This document shows, one piece after another, positions 10,276 to 23,560 of a DNA stretch of 60,000 nt (position 1 is the stretch's first letter; each line of letters opens with the position of its first letter). The stretch lies in contig NC_088321.1 of the NCBI RefSeq assembly GCF_910592395.1, forward strand, positions 312,001-372,000, written 5' to 3'. The translations under genes were made by a program, and so were the position numbers. The notes beneath the pieces were generated by a model. That model did not search any database. It was not told the origin of the DNA and worked only from the letters and a program-made list of their open reading frames with translations. Origin of the DNA: Lineus longissimus. Its lineage: Eukaryota > Nemertea > Pilidiophora > Heteronemertea > Lineidae.

Positions 10276-11879
10276 ACGACACAGATCCTTCAGAAAGAAG
10301 AAATTGATCAACAACCTTTTCACGCGCAATTGAAACTGCTAAAAAACCATCACAAGTCGTGTTCAAAAGCGGGTTTACAACCCCATTAATGTAGTCATGA
10401 ATAAGAGAGCACTTCTTCCCCAAAGGAACGCTGCTACATCACTTATCCTGACAGCCTAACTGCCTTTTTGAGTCAAATGCGCAGCAGCTTTGCCGAGTGT
10501 GTCAGCGACTAATCTTCCGCGTCTCTTAGGATTTGCTGCCGAGTGTGGAAAATCTGCGTCGTTATCTATGTATCATGGGCCATGTCTTAAAGTTGTATTT
10601 CTTTCGTAAGACTCTCGACACCATTCATACATGATGTATTCACACATGATCTACAATGAGTATTTTATCACGAAAACATTGTAATTCCACTAAATTTTGC
10701 GCCCTATGCATTATTTTCGCGAAAATTTATCTAATAAAAAATTCACACATTTTCCATTCTGAAGGAATACGACATTTCATAAGCTCGTCCAATTTTTAAA
10801 AAATCGTGATTTTTTATTCGCTAATCGAGCTTATTCGCGAAAATTTAACGCTCGGAACTATGTTGGTACTACACCAACGACTCCATTCGATTCTCTAACA
10901 ACATCATCAATCCCCACTACTGTTTTGAAATTCCAATTTCGCTGCTCAATTTGCTTCTCTCCCCACGGTGAAGCCATGTCACCAACGGGCCCATCCTTCT
11001 TGGTGACAGCTGACAGTTCCGTTTAATGAGATAATCTGTCCTCCTGTGTCGATGACAAGCGGCCTGGCTGGAACGAGTCCGGCTAGAATACTACGATCTG
11101 CCGGTTGCGATTACACGGCTGAAGAGGTTGGCGCAATGTGTACCTTTGAATGCGCTTTATGGCGGTCAATATTGGCGAAGCGCTTTCCATTTTATTGCCC
11201 GTCTGTAGAAACCAGGGCGTGCACGTACTTGTAATGCGCTGCACTTGGCCATTGGAGGACAGTTGAGATCTCAACAGTATAATCTCAACTGGCCTCAAAT
11301 GGCAATTAGCGGAGAGTGGCATTGGCCTCGAACCAGCGCCAACCTCCCGATCACAGGTCGGAAGCTCTTCTGTGTCACCGCGCTCCCCAAAGCTACCAAC
11401 CAAAAAACGGGGAAGGCACCCAGAACATGCGTACAGTATACTCTAGTTAGTTACTTGCTATAAACAATACAATGCACAGGTCCAAGCTTTGTTCTCTAAA
11501 CCTTGTGATGATATCACCCCCAGCCTCTTCACTGTGACGCCTACCGTTAGGTGACAGCACTGATTTCAAAACGTGCATCTGTGTCTCTCGCTCGACGTAG
11601 TTGCAATAGAGACCACCCAGCCACTATGACCTGGAAGAAGATCATTGCTACGATTGCCAGCTTTCATTGCGAATGACCTCTAAACCTTCTGAAGTCTTTG
11701 ACCAGGGAACTAATTAACTAAAGGTTGTATGGTCAAATGCACTCATTAATCAAGTGGCTGAACACTGACATCTTGAGCTGCCGTGGCACGACATGTCATG
11801 GAGGGAAGGACCTTTCCAGGAGTCATGGAATAACCATGTTTCTCCACTCGGGACTATCTGGGTATTAAAATAGAGTTAC
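10276..11879. other. Intergenic; AT-rich segment with two TTCGCGAAAATTT motifs
   Basis: Between about 10670 and 10855 the DNA is very A/T-rich, with TTCGCGAAAATTTA near 10716 and 10833. Both are palindromic around CGCG and may be ends of an eroded MITE. Reading frames at 11046-11463 are unsupported. Confidence 0.4.
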
Positions 11880-12105
11880 CGAGAGGGTGTGGTCTGATGG
11901 TACCATTAGTAAACCTATTGACATGACCATTCATTGGAAAGCTCTCAGTGGACACTTTCTGACGGTACCATTTGTAAACCTATTGACCTAACCATTCATT
12001 GGAAAGCTCTTGATGAGCACTTTCTGATGGTACCATTTGTAAAGCCAAATGACATGAGCATTCGTTGCAAAGCGCGGATGGTACCCGGCATTTGTAAACT
12101 GTCGT
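11880..12105 (+). repeat. Family C tandem repeat (~66-bp units, ~3 copies)
   Basis: The unit is TGATGGTACCATTTGTAAAC then CTATTGACATGACCATTC, ATTGGAAAGCTC and a TGATGAGCACTTTC spacer. Three units run from ~11893, the last degenerate. The reverse complement of the same unit fills parts of 40.07-41.0 kb. Confidence 0.85.
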
Positions 12106-13065
12106 TAACTTGGTAAGGAAATCAATGTTTGTATATAGCTCTTTATATTAGAAGTCTTGATCAGTCCACAGCCCCCAGACAATAAAGAGAGAGATTCATT
12201 TTCTCAGACATCAGTACCAAATGAAACACACGCCATCAACAATGTCGTCTACGACTTTACCCCTTCCTGTCATGTGACATTCAGAGAAGCTGACGGAAAT
12301 TAAATTGGGGTTATCGGTCTGTAATGATGATGGTGCCATTCCTGCTGTGTCTGATGATAAATAAGTCGACTGGAGGTCATGACTATGGACTGTTTTAGGT
12401 TAGCAGATATCAGGGAACCTTTTATATGTCCTAGTAATTAGTCAAGAGAAGATGTCCATGACATTCTGTGCCATCTGCGCAGCCTGATATCCCAGCATTC
12501 AGTCATTCGATTGATTAACGGTATTTAGTGGTTCAACCTCAAGTTGATTAGCTTCCTCACTGAAGAAAACAACATGTTTGAATGTCGTACGTCTGGATAG
12601 CTTGGAATCATCGAATTCAATATTCAATTTAGAACAAGATTTTGTCAGATCATTTCAATTTACTTAAAAAGTTATTCCGTTCTTATACTGACGAATGATA
12701 CGGTCAGAATGTATCCATCGAGAGCTTTCCAATGAAGAGTCTGACCGAATTGATCATGATCGGTTGGGTTCCGCAAATGGTCCGATTGCCTCCAGCCAAT
12801 AGTTAACAACCAGATTTATTTCCAACACCCTGCTTGCCAAAGACACACAGCCCTCCTTTGTGAGGAGAATATTTGCAGAGGTATTAACGAGCATTTGAAC
12901 AGGACTAGGCATGGCCTGGCATATTGGCAAGTCGTTATCGTCCCAATTAGCGAAGACAAAGGTCTTTGTACAGTGTCCTTAAAGGGTATTACGATTACAT
13001 GTAATAAACCGGCGAAAGTAATCGCCAAGTAAGAATATGATCAATGTAAAGTGTGATTTGACACA
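12106..13065. other. Intergenic; a lone family C fragment at ~12695-12745
   Basis: ACGGTCAGAATGTATCCATC followed by GAGAGCTTTCCAATGAA near 12700-12737 matches the reverse-complement family C unit. No other feature was seen. Confidence 0.45.
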
Positions 13066-13225
13066 CTTGGTTTACATAGAGTTCGCTTTGTCGTTTGAAG
13101 AGTGGACGAGTCCTTTCCAAAGAGAGGGCTACATACGATTCACGCAGTCACGTTTCACCATCCTCTCGTGTCATCTCAGACTCATGGTCTCAAGCCAAGT
13201 CAATTAACGAACAAGTGACAAGTGA
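13066..13225 (+). mobile_element. Family B MITE-like repeat, copy 2
   Basis: GGTTTACATAGAGTTCGC begins the copy. CCAAAGAGAGGGCTACATAC then GATTCACGCAGTCACG follow at 13119-13154. After that comes TCTCAAGCCAAGTCAATTAACG and ACAAGTGAC to ~13220, which matches, in reverse complement, the sequence at 59890-60000. Confidence 0.65.
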
Positions 13226-13616
13226 TTTGGAAATCTGAACTTTGAACTCGACTCCGACAAGATTAATTTCCTCCTATGGAAATACCAAATTGTACGAACA
13301 TAACCCACGCTGCTGTTGATCTTGAAGACGTCTACCAACGAAACATTAACTGTCCTCAGCAGATGCCTAGATAGACAGTTGAATTATTAATGGTTCATCT
13401 CCGCCATGCACTCATATTGGGTGTTGAATCCAATAACAGAAGTCGTAAATTCGGATGTTCAGTCAAGCTTTATCAAAACATCAGTTAGATTCAAGCAGAT
13501 TAACGTTCGTTTTTACATCGTGTCATCACACCAAATACAAAGTCGTTCATTCCTGCTTCTTTCAAGTGAGTCTTTTGGACGGTATCCGAAAGGACAGAGG
13601 ACATGGAAGTTGGTAC
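13226..13616. other. Intergenic; no supported feature
   Basis: A 103-codon frame at 13406-13717 runs into the tandem repeat and has no recognisable domain. Confidence 0.35.
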
Positions 13617-13972
13617 TTAAGGTAGAAATCACTTCAGCTGATCCCACTTGTTGTTGCAAGTGGTGGCCATGTCCTCTGCTGCACAAGGCAATCATCCTCA
13701 GAGCACCTGGCCGATGAAAACAGCCGGCATAGCAGATGGTAGATGACATGGAAAGGTTAAGGTAGAAATCACTTCAGCTGACTCCACTGATTGCCATGTC
13801 CTCTGGCTGTACAGGACCATCATCCTTAGAACACCTAGCCGAGGAAAACAGCCGGCATAGCAGATGGTAGCTGGCATGAAAAGGTTAAGGTAGAAATCAC
13901 TTCAGCTGACCCCACTGATTGCCATGTCCTCTGGCTGTAGAGGGCCATCGTCCTTAGGACACCTAGCTAATC
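13617..13972 (+). repeat. Tandem repeat, ~128-140-bp unit, ~3 copies
   Basis: TTAAGGTAGAAATCACTTCA followed by GCTGAYCCCACT starts each unit near 13617, 13757 and 13885. Each continues with CCATGTCCTCTG...CATCATCCTTAGAACACCT and AAAACAGCCGGCATAGCAG. A degenerate relative (AAGAAATCACTTCACCTGAG) occurs at ~14120-14220. Confidence 0.85.
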
Positions 13973-14389
13973 GAGGTGCTCTGTCATCACACATCTAAGT
14001 GTTGTTACCGTTTAACATGCAACTACGATGGGTTGCTGAAGTCGCGACTGAGAGAAGACGGTTCCTTCTGTCTGCGCCTTGAGCAGATAATGGCCAACGT
14101 AAAAACGTTACCGCTAAAGAAGAAATCACTTCACCTGAGCGGTCTTATTATTACAAGAGGCGACCATGTCTCCTGGCTATACATATTCAATCATCCCGAC
14201 CTGAGACCAGACACCTGGCCATCGGTCTTGTGCACTATCAGAAGTGTCTCTGTGATCGCTTCACTCAGGTTCTTGAGCCATGATTAAGAGGAAGAAGGCA
14301 AATCATTATCGTAGTAACACAACTCGGAGAGACAACTTGTTTGATTAGCAAATGACCTGATGGCATCGTTGTAGTCTTTGAGTAACCAA
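13973..14389. other. Intergenic with a degenerate copy of the preceding repeat
   Basis: The 14118-14222 segment retains AGAAATCACTTCACCTGA, CCATGTCTCCTGGCTATAC and an ACACCTGGCC end. The rest is featureless. Confidence 0.4.
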
Positions 14390-14432
14390 CTTCAGGGTAA
14401 ATCTTGATAATATCGACCCCAATGAAACCCCC
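14390..14432 (+). mobile_element. Family A tail fragment
   Basis: TTCAGGGTAAATCTTGATAA then TATCGACCCCAATGAAAC matches the tail of the 41.5-kb family A copy (CAAATCTTGATAATGCCGAC, CCCCATGAAAC). The core unit is missing. Confidence 0.55.
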
Positions 14433-15205
14433 CTCCCAGCAAACTCCAGTTCATGTAAACGACTACAAGCCAATTGCCATGTTAACAACTTCGGCCAAGA
14501 TCTTGGCCTTGAAAGGGTGACTCCATTCTCAACATGAGACGATACTTCTACAGGGAGAAAAACAACAGGTAGTCGATAAAGATTCATAAAATCCACTTTG
14601 TTGACTTCTGAGATTAAGATCAAAACTTTCTTCCCGTTTTATACAGAGCCCCTTTGACAGGATCAAGGGAAGACCAGATACGTAGTGACACAAAAAAAGA
14701 TGACTGACTTACTAAATCTTGTTTAATATCGATGATACAATTCTTGTGTTTACCAAATTTCTGCCAGATGTAGCCGAGAGATCAATACTCACTGTACCCA
14801 ATTTTTTGTCCCGGCGTTACATACTAGTACACGAGTTAGCCCCTATTTAACCGATATACTCAACATTGCCTTCGATCTGAAGGGAGAATAAGGCCATCTG
14901 TAACAAACGGAAATTAAAGAATTTTAAATATTTCCGACTTGATTGCCTTCGACGAAGAACCTTGAAACATAAAAACATTAATTTTAGAGTTTCCCTCCGG
15001 CAAATGCTGAGCAGTTGTATTTAATCCGCTCTGCCTTTGACAAGGTTTGAAGTCAATATCAATTTCCTCTTAGGGAGGTAATTGGTTTAAATACACAGGA
15101 AATTGGTTCACTGCAAATATTGGTCTCCTTTATATATTGTGTTGGGCTGGTCATGATGAGTTTCTTTAATAAACTGAGTGAGGCACACCCACATAACGTT
15201 ATTTT
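14433..15205. other. Intergenic; nothing recognised
   Basis: AT-rich, no reading frame of note and no repeat seen within the window. Confidence 0.35.
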
Positions 15206-15400
15206 GCCCCTTACCTTCCAGTAAGAGAATCAGGATTAATTTAATACTCGGTCTATTGTCTTTAAACAAAGCCCGCTGGCACCTGGACCTTAATTCTAAT
15301 TGTTCTGTCGTCTTAGCAAAGGGACAAATCTCGATGATAACGACCCATGGGCAACAGCTTTCAAGGTTGTCGACAGGCTTAAACCCGCAACGGCTAAAGT
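15206..15400 (+). mobile_element. Family A repeat element, copy 2 (single core unit, diverged)
   Basis: GCCCCTTACCTTCCAGTAAG and AGAATCAGG correspond to the left end seen at 10.1 and 52.5 kb. One core unit with GGTCTATTGTCTTTAAACAA then AGCCCGCTGGCACC follows. The tail is TTCTAATTGTTCTGTCGTC, AATCTCGATGATAACGACC and a CCCGCAACGGCTAAAG end. Confidence 0.75.
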
Positions 15401-16670
15401 TTCCAGCTCATTTAGTTTGGTTTGGTTCCTGCCAGGATAATAATGACTCTGGGTGGCACCTGGCCTGGCCTTCCCCCATCCAACATTTCCAGCGTCTTCC
15501 TTAAGGTATGGCTCGAGATGGCAACCACGAGAAGCTCCGCGGTGATGCGCCTGCTCTCACTACGCAGACGCACACTGGCGCCAATTGGAAGTACACGTAA
15601 TACTGAGCTGACGTCCGGCCTTATAGGTCGAGATACGAAACCCTTGAGGAGTCGCTCAAACTTCAGTCAAAACATTCGCCAAGCCTACTGCGCGATATTT
15701 CGACTTCGTTTATCTTACCATAGAACCTTCGCCTTTGGTTTAGTTTCTGAAGCAAGAAGCATTGATTGCTATCAGCGCTTGTAGATCTAGCACCTGAGAA
15801 GAAAAACCTGAGAGGCTGAAATTTGTATTCTGGTCGGTAAGCAATTGTAACCGCTCTTTATTGACGCTGGGTCTTAATAGCACAGCGAAAATAAGGAAGT
15901 CGGCCACTAAGTGAAATTGATGGTGCTTGGAGGTACATTATAGCCCATTGTATTTACTGGTACGAAAAAAACTTGAAGGTGCTCAGAATATCAACTAAGA
16001 TGGTATTCGATTTCTGTTGTAATGGACGATGCTCTTGGTGTGGTCAAGTGCTGTCATTGTGAACAACTCTGTTTGGAGAATTGCTGGTCAGGTCCTTGTT
16101 GTTCAAAAGCACAAAAGGCACGTTATCTCTAACGGTAGCGTTAAGTATCCTTAAGGACACTATCTCTTTCAGTTAATCCCATTAAAATCATCTTAGACTT
16201 GACGACTCGTATTGACGAACCAGCCCTTTTGTGAATCAAATTCTGAATTTTGTAGTCTGTTGTGGCGACAGATGTGCGATGGTTCTGACGAGAGCTCCAA
16301 GATACTTCTTTGAGAGATAAAAGTTACCATTGTATCAGAGTTCCAGGGACACTTCAAATAAAACGGGGAAAGAACAGCGGCATTTCGATATCAAGTTCAC
16401 CGTTATCATCGAATTCCCCAGAAGATTTAAGTAGCTATTTCAGAGCGGAACCTGAGTGCTTTTTTGTGATATGAGTCTTTGACGAGTCTCTGGTGGTTTC
16501 CGATCAGTTTATGAACCTGATGTTCTCTAAGTCTCATCGTCTCATCCGTCCCGCGGGGGACATCACAACCAAGTCAATTGGCTCTTGATATCTTCTAGGA
16601 TCAATCATTTTGTATAACGATCGTGTCTGGTTTCTGCCTGGGCTTTTTTCCGTTGAATAAAGGCAAGAGA
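15401..16670. other. Intergenic; frame at 15422-15784 unsupported
   Basis: A 120-codon frame starts in the family A tail and continues to 15784. It is Arg/Ser-rich without a recognisable domain, and its start overlaps repeat DNA. I do not call it a gene. Confidence 0.35.
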
Positions 16671-16737
16671 GCGTATGGGGAGAGCGTATGGGGAGAGCGT
16701 ATGGGAAGAGCGTATGGGGAGAGCGTATGGGGAGAGG
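16671..16737. repeat. 13-bp minisatellite, 5 copies
   Basis: GCGTATGGGGAGA repeats exactly every 13 bp from 16671, 16684, 16697, 16710 (one A for G) and 16723. Confidence 0.95.
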
Positions 16738-17854
16738 AATTTAAGTGCAATATCGAGTTTGTCACGTGTACTAGCAACATCAGGTCGCCTACCATTCTCC
16801 AAGCAGATCTAAGAATATTCTCTCTGCCAACACTTATTTCCACTATACCTTGAGGACCCGGATGTGTCACAGGCGCATCAATGATTCATTCTTGGACACT
16901 TTGCCTGTGATACACCTCAATCAAGCATAAGTTCAAGTCTGCTTTGAAAGTACATGTATATATTAGACTGTCATGTTATCTCTAAGTCTAATCGATGTTT
17001 GCGCGGAAAGGCGAATATTCTCGTGATCTGTCTGAATCTCACCAAACATTCGTGTCCACCTCGGATCCATTGACAGATGTTATTAAGCCGTCTCAATGCA
17101 TCTATATTAGCATCCCGAGGTATACAATCAGTCACGGTCTTGGTAAATATGACTGAAAGTGTTGCTTTGATGTTAAGGCGAGTGATCTGCCTGAATGATA
17201 CCAGGGGAAAATGCTAATGCGGCGGACGATTTAAGTATCCGTCCATGAATAGACCATGCTAAATCTGCAAGTGATAAGGCGAGGGAAAAAGTGGCGGAAA
17301 AGACGCTACTGGACGCCGATTCTGGGCAGGTGTGCTCTGACCGAGATCCACCCGCCAACTTTAGCGTCGAGAGGCGTCAGCTGAACGCTTCTTGTCGCCA
17401 TAGTTGGCGGCTAGTGTGCTGCGGGCTTTAGGTGTGGGTCAACGGATTTGACTGAACCTTTTACCATTGGTGGGTCTTGGGACAGGATTATTACTGGTGG
17501 AATATTTTTGCGAAAAAAATGATTAGGGCAGGAATGGGACGCAAAATACGACTCATGAATCCGAGAAATCTGTCAAATCGAACCAATTTCATCATTTTAA
17601 AATCATTCTAAGCATTCGAGGCGTTATTTCGTATCTTATTGGATTTTCTTCAAGCCCTACATGTACATAATTGAATTTCTATCCGATTGGTTCTTGATAA
17701 CATTGTTGTAGAGTATGAAACGTGCCAAGAGTGAATTTAATCAGATACGGATTGGGATTTCAATCCACCAGAGAAAAGTTATTATTCCGTATGATTGGGA
17801 CTAAATATATTGAATCAATATAGTTTGACAGGTGGCGACTGTAGGAAACATCGT
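16738..17854. other. Intergenic; no supported feature
   Basis: Low-density short frames only. Confidence 0.35.
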
Positions 17855-18438
17855 GCCGGTTTTGGCCGTTACCAGGCTCTCGTGTCCACTCTATCTGTAG
17901 CCTGTACCGTATGCCGGTTTTGGCCGTTACCAGGCTCTCGTGTCCACTCTATCTGTAGCCTGTACCGTATGCCGGTTTTGGCCGTTACCAGGCTCTCGTG
18001 TCCACTCTATCTGTAGCCTGTACCGTATGCCGGTTTTGGCCGTTACCAGGCTCTCGTGTCCACTCTATCTGTAGCCTGTACCGTATGCCGGTTTTGGCCG
18101 TTACCAGGCTCTCGTGTCCACTCTATCTGTAGCCTGTACCGTATGCCGGTTTTGGCCGTTACCAGGCTCTCGTGTCCACTCTATCTGTAGCCTGTACCGT
18201 ATGCCGGTTTTGGCCGTTACCAGGCTCTCGTGTCCACTCTATCTGTAGCCTGTACCGTATGCCGGTTTTGGCCGTTACCAGGCTCTCGTGTCCACTCTAT
18301 CTGTAGCCTGTACCGTATGCCGGTTTTGAACGTTACCAGACTCTCGTGTCCACTCTATCTGTAGCCTGTACCGTATGCCGGTTTTGAACGTTACCTGACT
18401 CAGTCTCTTGTTCACTCTATCCGCAGCCTGTACCATAC
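17855..18438. repeat. 58-bp tandem array, ~10 copies
   Basis: GCCGGTTTTGGCCGTTACCA starts units at 17855, 17913, 17971 and so on to 18377, each exactly 58 bp. The first eight units are essentially identical. The last two change GGCCG to GAACG, and the final one diverges (CTGACTCAGTCTCTTGTTC), showing decay only at the right edge. Confidence 0.97.
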
Positions 18439-19764
18439 ATAACTGTCTGTCGCAATTTGCGTATACCCAAGGCGATTTTTTTTGATCAGGAGTGTTTGTG
18501 ACAGGTTGTTTACAAAGACAGGTCACTGTCAGTTGCAGTCACCGTCATCGCTCAATGCTTTCACTCGTCTTGGGAAACGTTTAAAGGTTTAGCACACACT
18601 TGCCACGAACTCCAGCGTCTACATTTTAACAATGATGTTGTTGTGTAGATATACACATTCTATAACAACAAGTTTCAGCGCAATAGCATGGATAATAACT
18701 ACGGCATGGAGTATTTCTATTTACTTGAACCATCAGTAAATACAATGAACACGAGCGGCACAGCCCTTTAGGTACTATCCCTACTACCCCTTCCTAAGCT
18801 GCGTGACAATCACTCAAGACGTAGTCACAACTCCACCACAATCTCCGTTAATTTGGCACGCACGTGACAGACCCTCAGATAATGGTCATATTACGTTGGT
18901 GATGCTTGTAAGCACACTGATAGTCAGCGCCTGAGAGGCTTTTGTAACCTTTACGATGTGAGTGACCACAATACGTTTCTAAAGAAGCCACACAAGGGCA
19001 TGAGACACGTCTTCTCATCTCTACATTTGAAAGTAACGGCCAGTCTTGCAATGTCACAGACTCAATGGAACCATATGGAGTATGGAATATGGAGTATGGA
19101 GTATGGAACCATAGACACATTATCCCATGCCTGTTAACACAAAACGCTGAAACCATATCAAGGTTTAGATAATGGCTTCTTGACCAACGAAAGGTAATTG
19201 GTGGAACTGGTTTGTTTATCTTGGTGACTTGAGGCTGTATCGCAACCCTCACGGACAACAAATTACGAATCTTACTTCGCGACACCACAGATCACTTTGT
19301 CAGTACCGGCGTCTCAAAGTCCAAGGCGAATTCAAAGATCTCTGACTTGGTGAAACCACTGAATTACTATGTGGTCTGGTCAAACCCAAAGGTATCCGGC
19401 TCACATCACGAATCATCACGAGGACAAACTGTCATCAAAGTACACCTCAATGATCTTCCAACATACATTTGAAGTCCTTTGTTACCTTTAGCATATGCGT
19501 GCGCACAATGCATACGACAAAGCAATTAAGAAGCCTCACAGGAACAACATACATTTGAAATCTATGTAACCTTTAGCACATGCGAGACCAGAGTAAACAA
19601 GCCTCACGAGGTCAAGAATAATAATAGGTCCGCCATCCTCTTGTTCTAAATAACAGCCTATCGGTCAATATCATGGAACACGGGAGATAAAGAGAAGAAG
19701 CCATATCGATGCACAATGTCAGGTTTGTCTATACAAAGCTGAGAAACCTTATAACCAGCTCTTA
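18439..19764. other. Intergenic with a GGAGTAT microsatellite at ~19073-19112
   Basis: ATATGGAGTATGGAATATGG and GGAGTATGGAACC form a short 9-bp-type simple repeat. The frame on the minus strand at 18875-19288 spans it and is not supported as a gene. Partial repeats of TACATTTGAAATC / CTTTAGCACATGCG occur at ~19465-19580. Confidence 0.4.
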
Positions 19765-20325
19765 ATGACTTGTTTGACCACAGGCGTGAAGGCATCGTGT
19801 GTTTATCTTGATGGCTTCAGTACAATTCAAGCCATTGGTCAAGTTATAGCGAGTCACAAAACTCTTCTTCAGAATGCCTTGTTTGACCACAGCAGGGAGG
19901 CATCGTGTTTATCTTGATGGCTTCAGTTCAATTCAAGCCATTGGTCAAGTTATAGCGAGTCACAAAACTCTCCTTCATAATGCCTTCATTGACCAGAGGA
20001 GGGGAGGCATCGTGTGTTTATCTTGATGGCTTCAGTTCAATTCAAGCCATTGGTCAAGTTATAGCGAGTCACAAAACTCTTCTTCATAATGACTTGTTTG
20101 ACCAGAGGAGGGGAGGCATCGTGTGTTTATCTTGATGGCTTCAGTACAATTCAAGCCATTGGTCAAGTTATAGCGAGTCACAAAACTCTTCTTCATAATG
20201 CCTTGTTTGACCACAGGAGGGGAGGCCTCGTGTGTTTATCTTGATGGCTTCAGTTCAATTCAATCCATTGGTCAAGTTATAGCGAGTCACAAAACTCTCC
20301 TTCATAATGCCTTCATTGACCATCA
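19765..20325. repeat. ~109-bp tandem array, 5+ copies
   Basis: Units begin at CTTGTTTGACCACAGG-type sequence near 19770, 19878, 19982, 20092 and 20202, with a partial unit at 20310. Each contains CATCGTGTGTTTATCTTGAT, GGCTTCAGTWCAATTCAAGC and GTTATAGCGAGTCACAAAAC. Units alternate between CTTGTTTGACC and CTTCATTGACC starts. Confidence 0.93.
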
Positions 20326-23300
20326 GATGATAGACAGCGGTATTTGTCCTGCTGATATCACTACCTTCGTTTCAGATTATTTGACCAGAGTGAACGCTGT
20401 AATAGGCGTTGACTTTTCGATGTTGACAGTATCCCGCATCTTTTTTCTCTCCCCTTTCATCTCCTGCCAACCTCTACTGGCTGCCTACAATGGTAATAGC
20501 ATGGATCTCTCCGTTACGTGATCAGCTAAGCTTACAATAATATCAAAACGGATCAGTGACTTCAGTGACCATTACAATTATTGACCTGAAACATCGAGTC
20601 GCGTTGATATTGTGATATCAACTTTTTCTACTTGTGGTCTTTCATCTTTTGCTTTTATCGTCGTCTCTAGCTATTATCTTTGCATTAGATACTTGCTTTC
20701 TTTTTCGCTAATATGCCGTGCTCTACCGAGTGCACAGTCTGAAGGATCACTGACCGTATGAGGGAAAGGCGAAAGCATTCATTCAAGCTATGGAAAGCTA
20801 CCCAGTCGCCTGTTACCAGTTACTCTTTTCCTCTTTTGTCAATGCAGGTCGCTACTCCTCTCTCGTCTCTATTCAGAGTCGAACGCTTCCCGCCAAAGGG
20901 ATTCTAAAAGCCTTCTGATAGGAGAGATGGTCAGAGCTTTCATAAACAAGATGAATAGCCCCACGCAGTCTTGTGTTATCTGTGGTCCATACCAACTATT
21001 ATCCTGTCTAGCTCTTATCTTTACTGACCATTTTTTTTCTGATACACAGAAATTCGCCAGATTCGCTTTTGATGTGGTCGATGCACGAAACGCGCCGATG
21101 TATTAATACCTTTTTTTATCAGTTGTTCGTGTTTCAATGTGTGTCCACCGATCTCATTGCCGATAAAAAAAAGAGCTTTTGCTGGCAATAACATGTTCTG
21201 AGAACCAGTGAATGGACTGACACAAGGGACATGATAGGATCACATTATTAGCAGTTGCTTTGTCAGACCAACCTTTATTCCGAATGCTTTCGTGACCACT
21301 GAAAGGTTTTTTCCAAGAGTGTTCACCAGAACAGTAGCAATGGAAGTTGACGAATTCAGACATGATCTGCGCACATGTGGGTCGACTTCGATTCGTCACT
21401 CGAACTGTGTGAGCACTGGGGCACAGACAGGGACTCGCGTTCGACTCGAGTTCCAATCGAGGTCGGCCTTGGGTGTTGCCCACGCTCGACTTAGCTTCGA
21501 AATCGACGTCACATTTCCAGACCATTAATCCTCACAAACAGAAGCATAATCCATTAAAGGTTGGACCACTTCTAATCTAATCCATTGGAGGGTTTCAACG
21601 ACGTTCAAAGAAGAAGCTTTGTTTGAGGAAAACAAGTATGCGTGAACCTCTCAACAGCTATTGTCTACCATAATAATGCAAAACGTAGTACAGTGAATAA
21701 CTCGTGTAACTTCCCTGTGATTTGGAATGTTATAGAAAGAATCACGCCAATGAACAGAAAATGTCTATTCACACGTGAACAATAGTGTTTTTGTTGATCT
21801 TTAGCCTACTCTTCCATTCTTCTCATTTTCTCCATTATGTCTTAAGACAAAAACGGCAGTATGCCTTCTTTGTCTTCATATTGGTTATTGGTATCTTTGT
21901 GTGTTGAAAGAGCAAGGATATTGAAGCTATCGGATTCATATCTTTGTTGGAAACTTTGCAAAGATGCCTCCTACAGATAATGACTTGTCACAGTGGCTAT
22001 TTCTGCCTTCTGTTCTTTGTGTCAAAATATCCCAATAAGATGCTTATTAGAGGCGATTTCGTACTGCACCTGTGCGATCATGTGATCGTTCCAATATTCT
22101 AGTAAGATTATCAGTAGAGTACTAGTCTGACTATCATACTGCTAACGCCTATTATGCTACCAGTCCCTGAGGTATATGTTCTGCTGAGAAGTATACTTTT
22201 TCTCGAAATCCATGTGATTTACGAATAAATGTGTTCGGTTGCGTGTAGAGCTGCTTCTTTTTAACCTATTGTTGTTCCAATTCGCTTTTTTTGTCTGCTG
22301 CACCAGCGATTGTCTGACACGATATTTCCATTTCTATGGAATTTCCCGAGGCGTGTCCGACATTGGGTCAATAGCCATTCTGATATGTTGGTCGTGTTAT
22401 CAGATTTTTCTTCACCACGCAATACTTCCCCATCACTTGTAACTTTGTTCGACAGCGACTCGATCGAGGACAGCTGCATTCAACTCCTCATTGGGGGATG
22501 ATAAGTTTAATATCTGGTGGGCAAATTGCTGGGGATTGTCAAATATTCGTTATATGGTCTAAAGGCAACTGAAATGAACGAGGTCAACTTGAATAGGGCC
22601 GCAAAAAACTACGGTCACCGCCACCAGGTGGAGCTGACTGTTACTATGTCATCGCATCGTAGTGTCGATACAAACACAAACCTTGGTGACAGCAGCAATA
22701 CCCTGCTGCTTCTGAAGTGAATCCGCATCAGTAGCCTGTACTGTTGATACCTTGTACTAATGTAAGCTAAGCTTTTTTTGAGCAAACGCGATATTTTTCT
22801 TTACTCTATGTGTTCACTGTCTAATCACGACTCGGCCCAAAAGAGACACGAAGGGAACATCACGTGCTTGGTGTGAATGCTATCAACAGAGCCATTACTT
22901 ACTAAGAAATCCGTTCTTTGATCCATTTTTTGCGATGCTATTGAAGAAAACTTTGCAATGTTTCCGACATCATTTCGCTGCAAGTAATTTCCCGTGCTGT
23001 GGCTAAAGCATTTTTCCCCTGAGTAATAGCTTTGGACATCAGCAAGAAGCCACTCAGCCATAACACCAAGGTATGATTGGTGATATCTTTGGCCTTTTTC
23101 GTGTTAGGCAAATGGAAATCCGTAATCTCCAAGCTTCACCATTGGTAACTGTTCGTATAGTTTACTAGCGTATATTTGGTATAACGGAGCAAATAACAAC
23201 ATATTATATCTTCTGTTCTTTCTAGACTTGATCGCATAAAGAGCGTAACCTCATAAAGGGAAAACAGCATGCTCTGCTAAAAGGTCCGGCCAGTTCATGC

Positions 23301-23545
23301 AGCTTATCTCTTCCCTGCGAAGCGGCCAGTCCCCTCTGCCTCATCCATCACTTTCCCATTGACAGCAGTATCTGAACGCAACATCCCGAATATAATGTGC
23401 ACCAACCCAGGAAATCACGGGTTGATTGAGGTCGAGACATTTCGTGCACAATCAGCTCTCTTCCATCCGTTTCATCTGATTCCGCATGAACCTAATTTAA
23501 TCATCCGGACTTTGATGGTAAACTCCCTTTAAGTGTTCCCCTTTC
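20326..23545. other. Intergenic, 3.2 kb; no supported gene
   Basis: Short frames on both strands (for example 21154-21525 on the minus strand, 22239-22720 on the plus strand, 22825-23132 on the minus strand) overlap each other and lack conserved domains, signal peptides or splice context. A 15-bp G run follows at 23546. Confidence 0.4.
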
Positions 23546-23560
23546 GGGGGGGGGGGGGGG
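23546..23560. repeat. 15-bp poly-G tract
   Basis: An uninterrupted G run, read directly; its length may be affected by sequencing. Confidence 0.9.
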
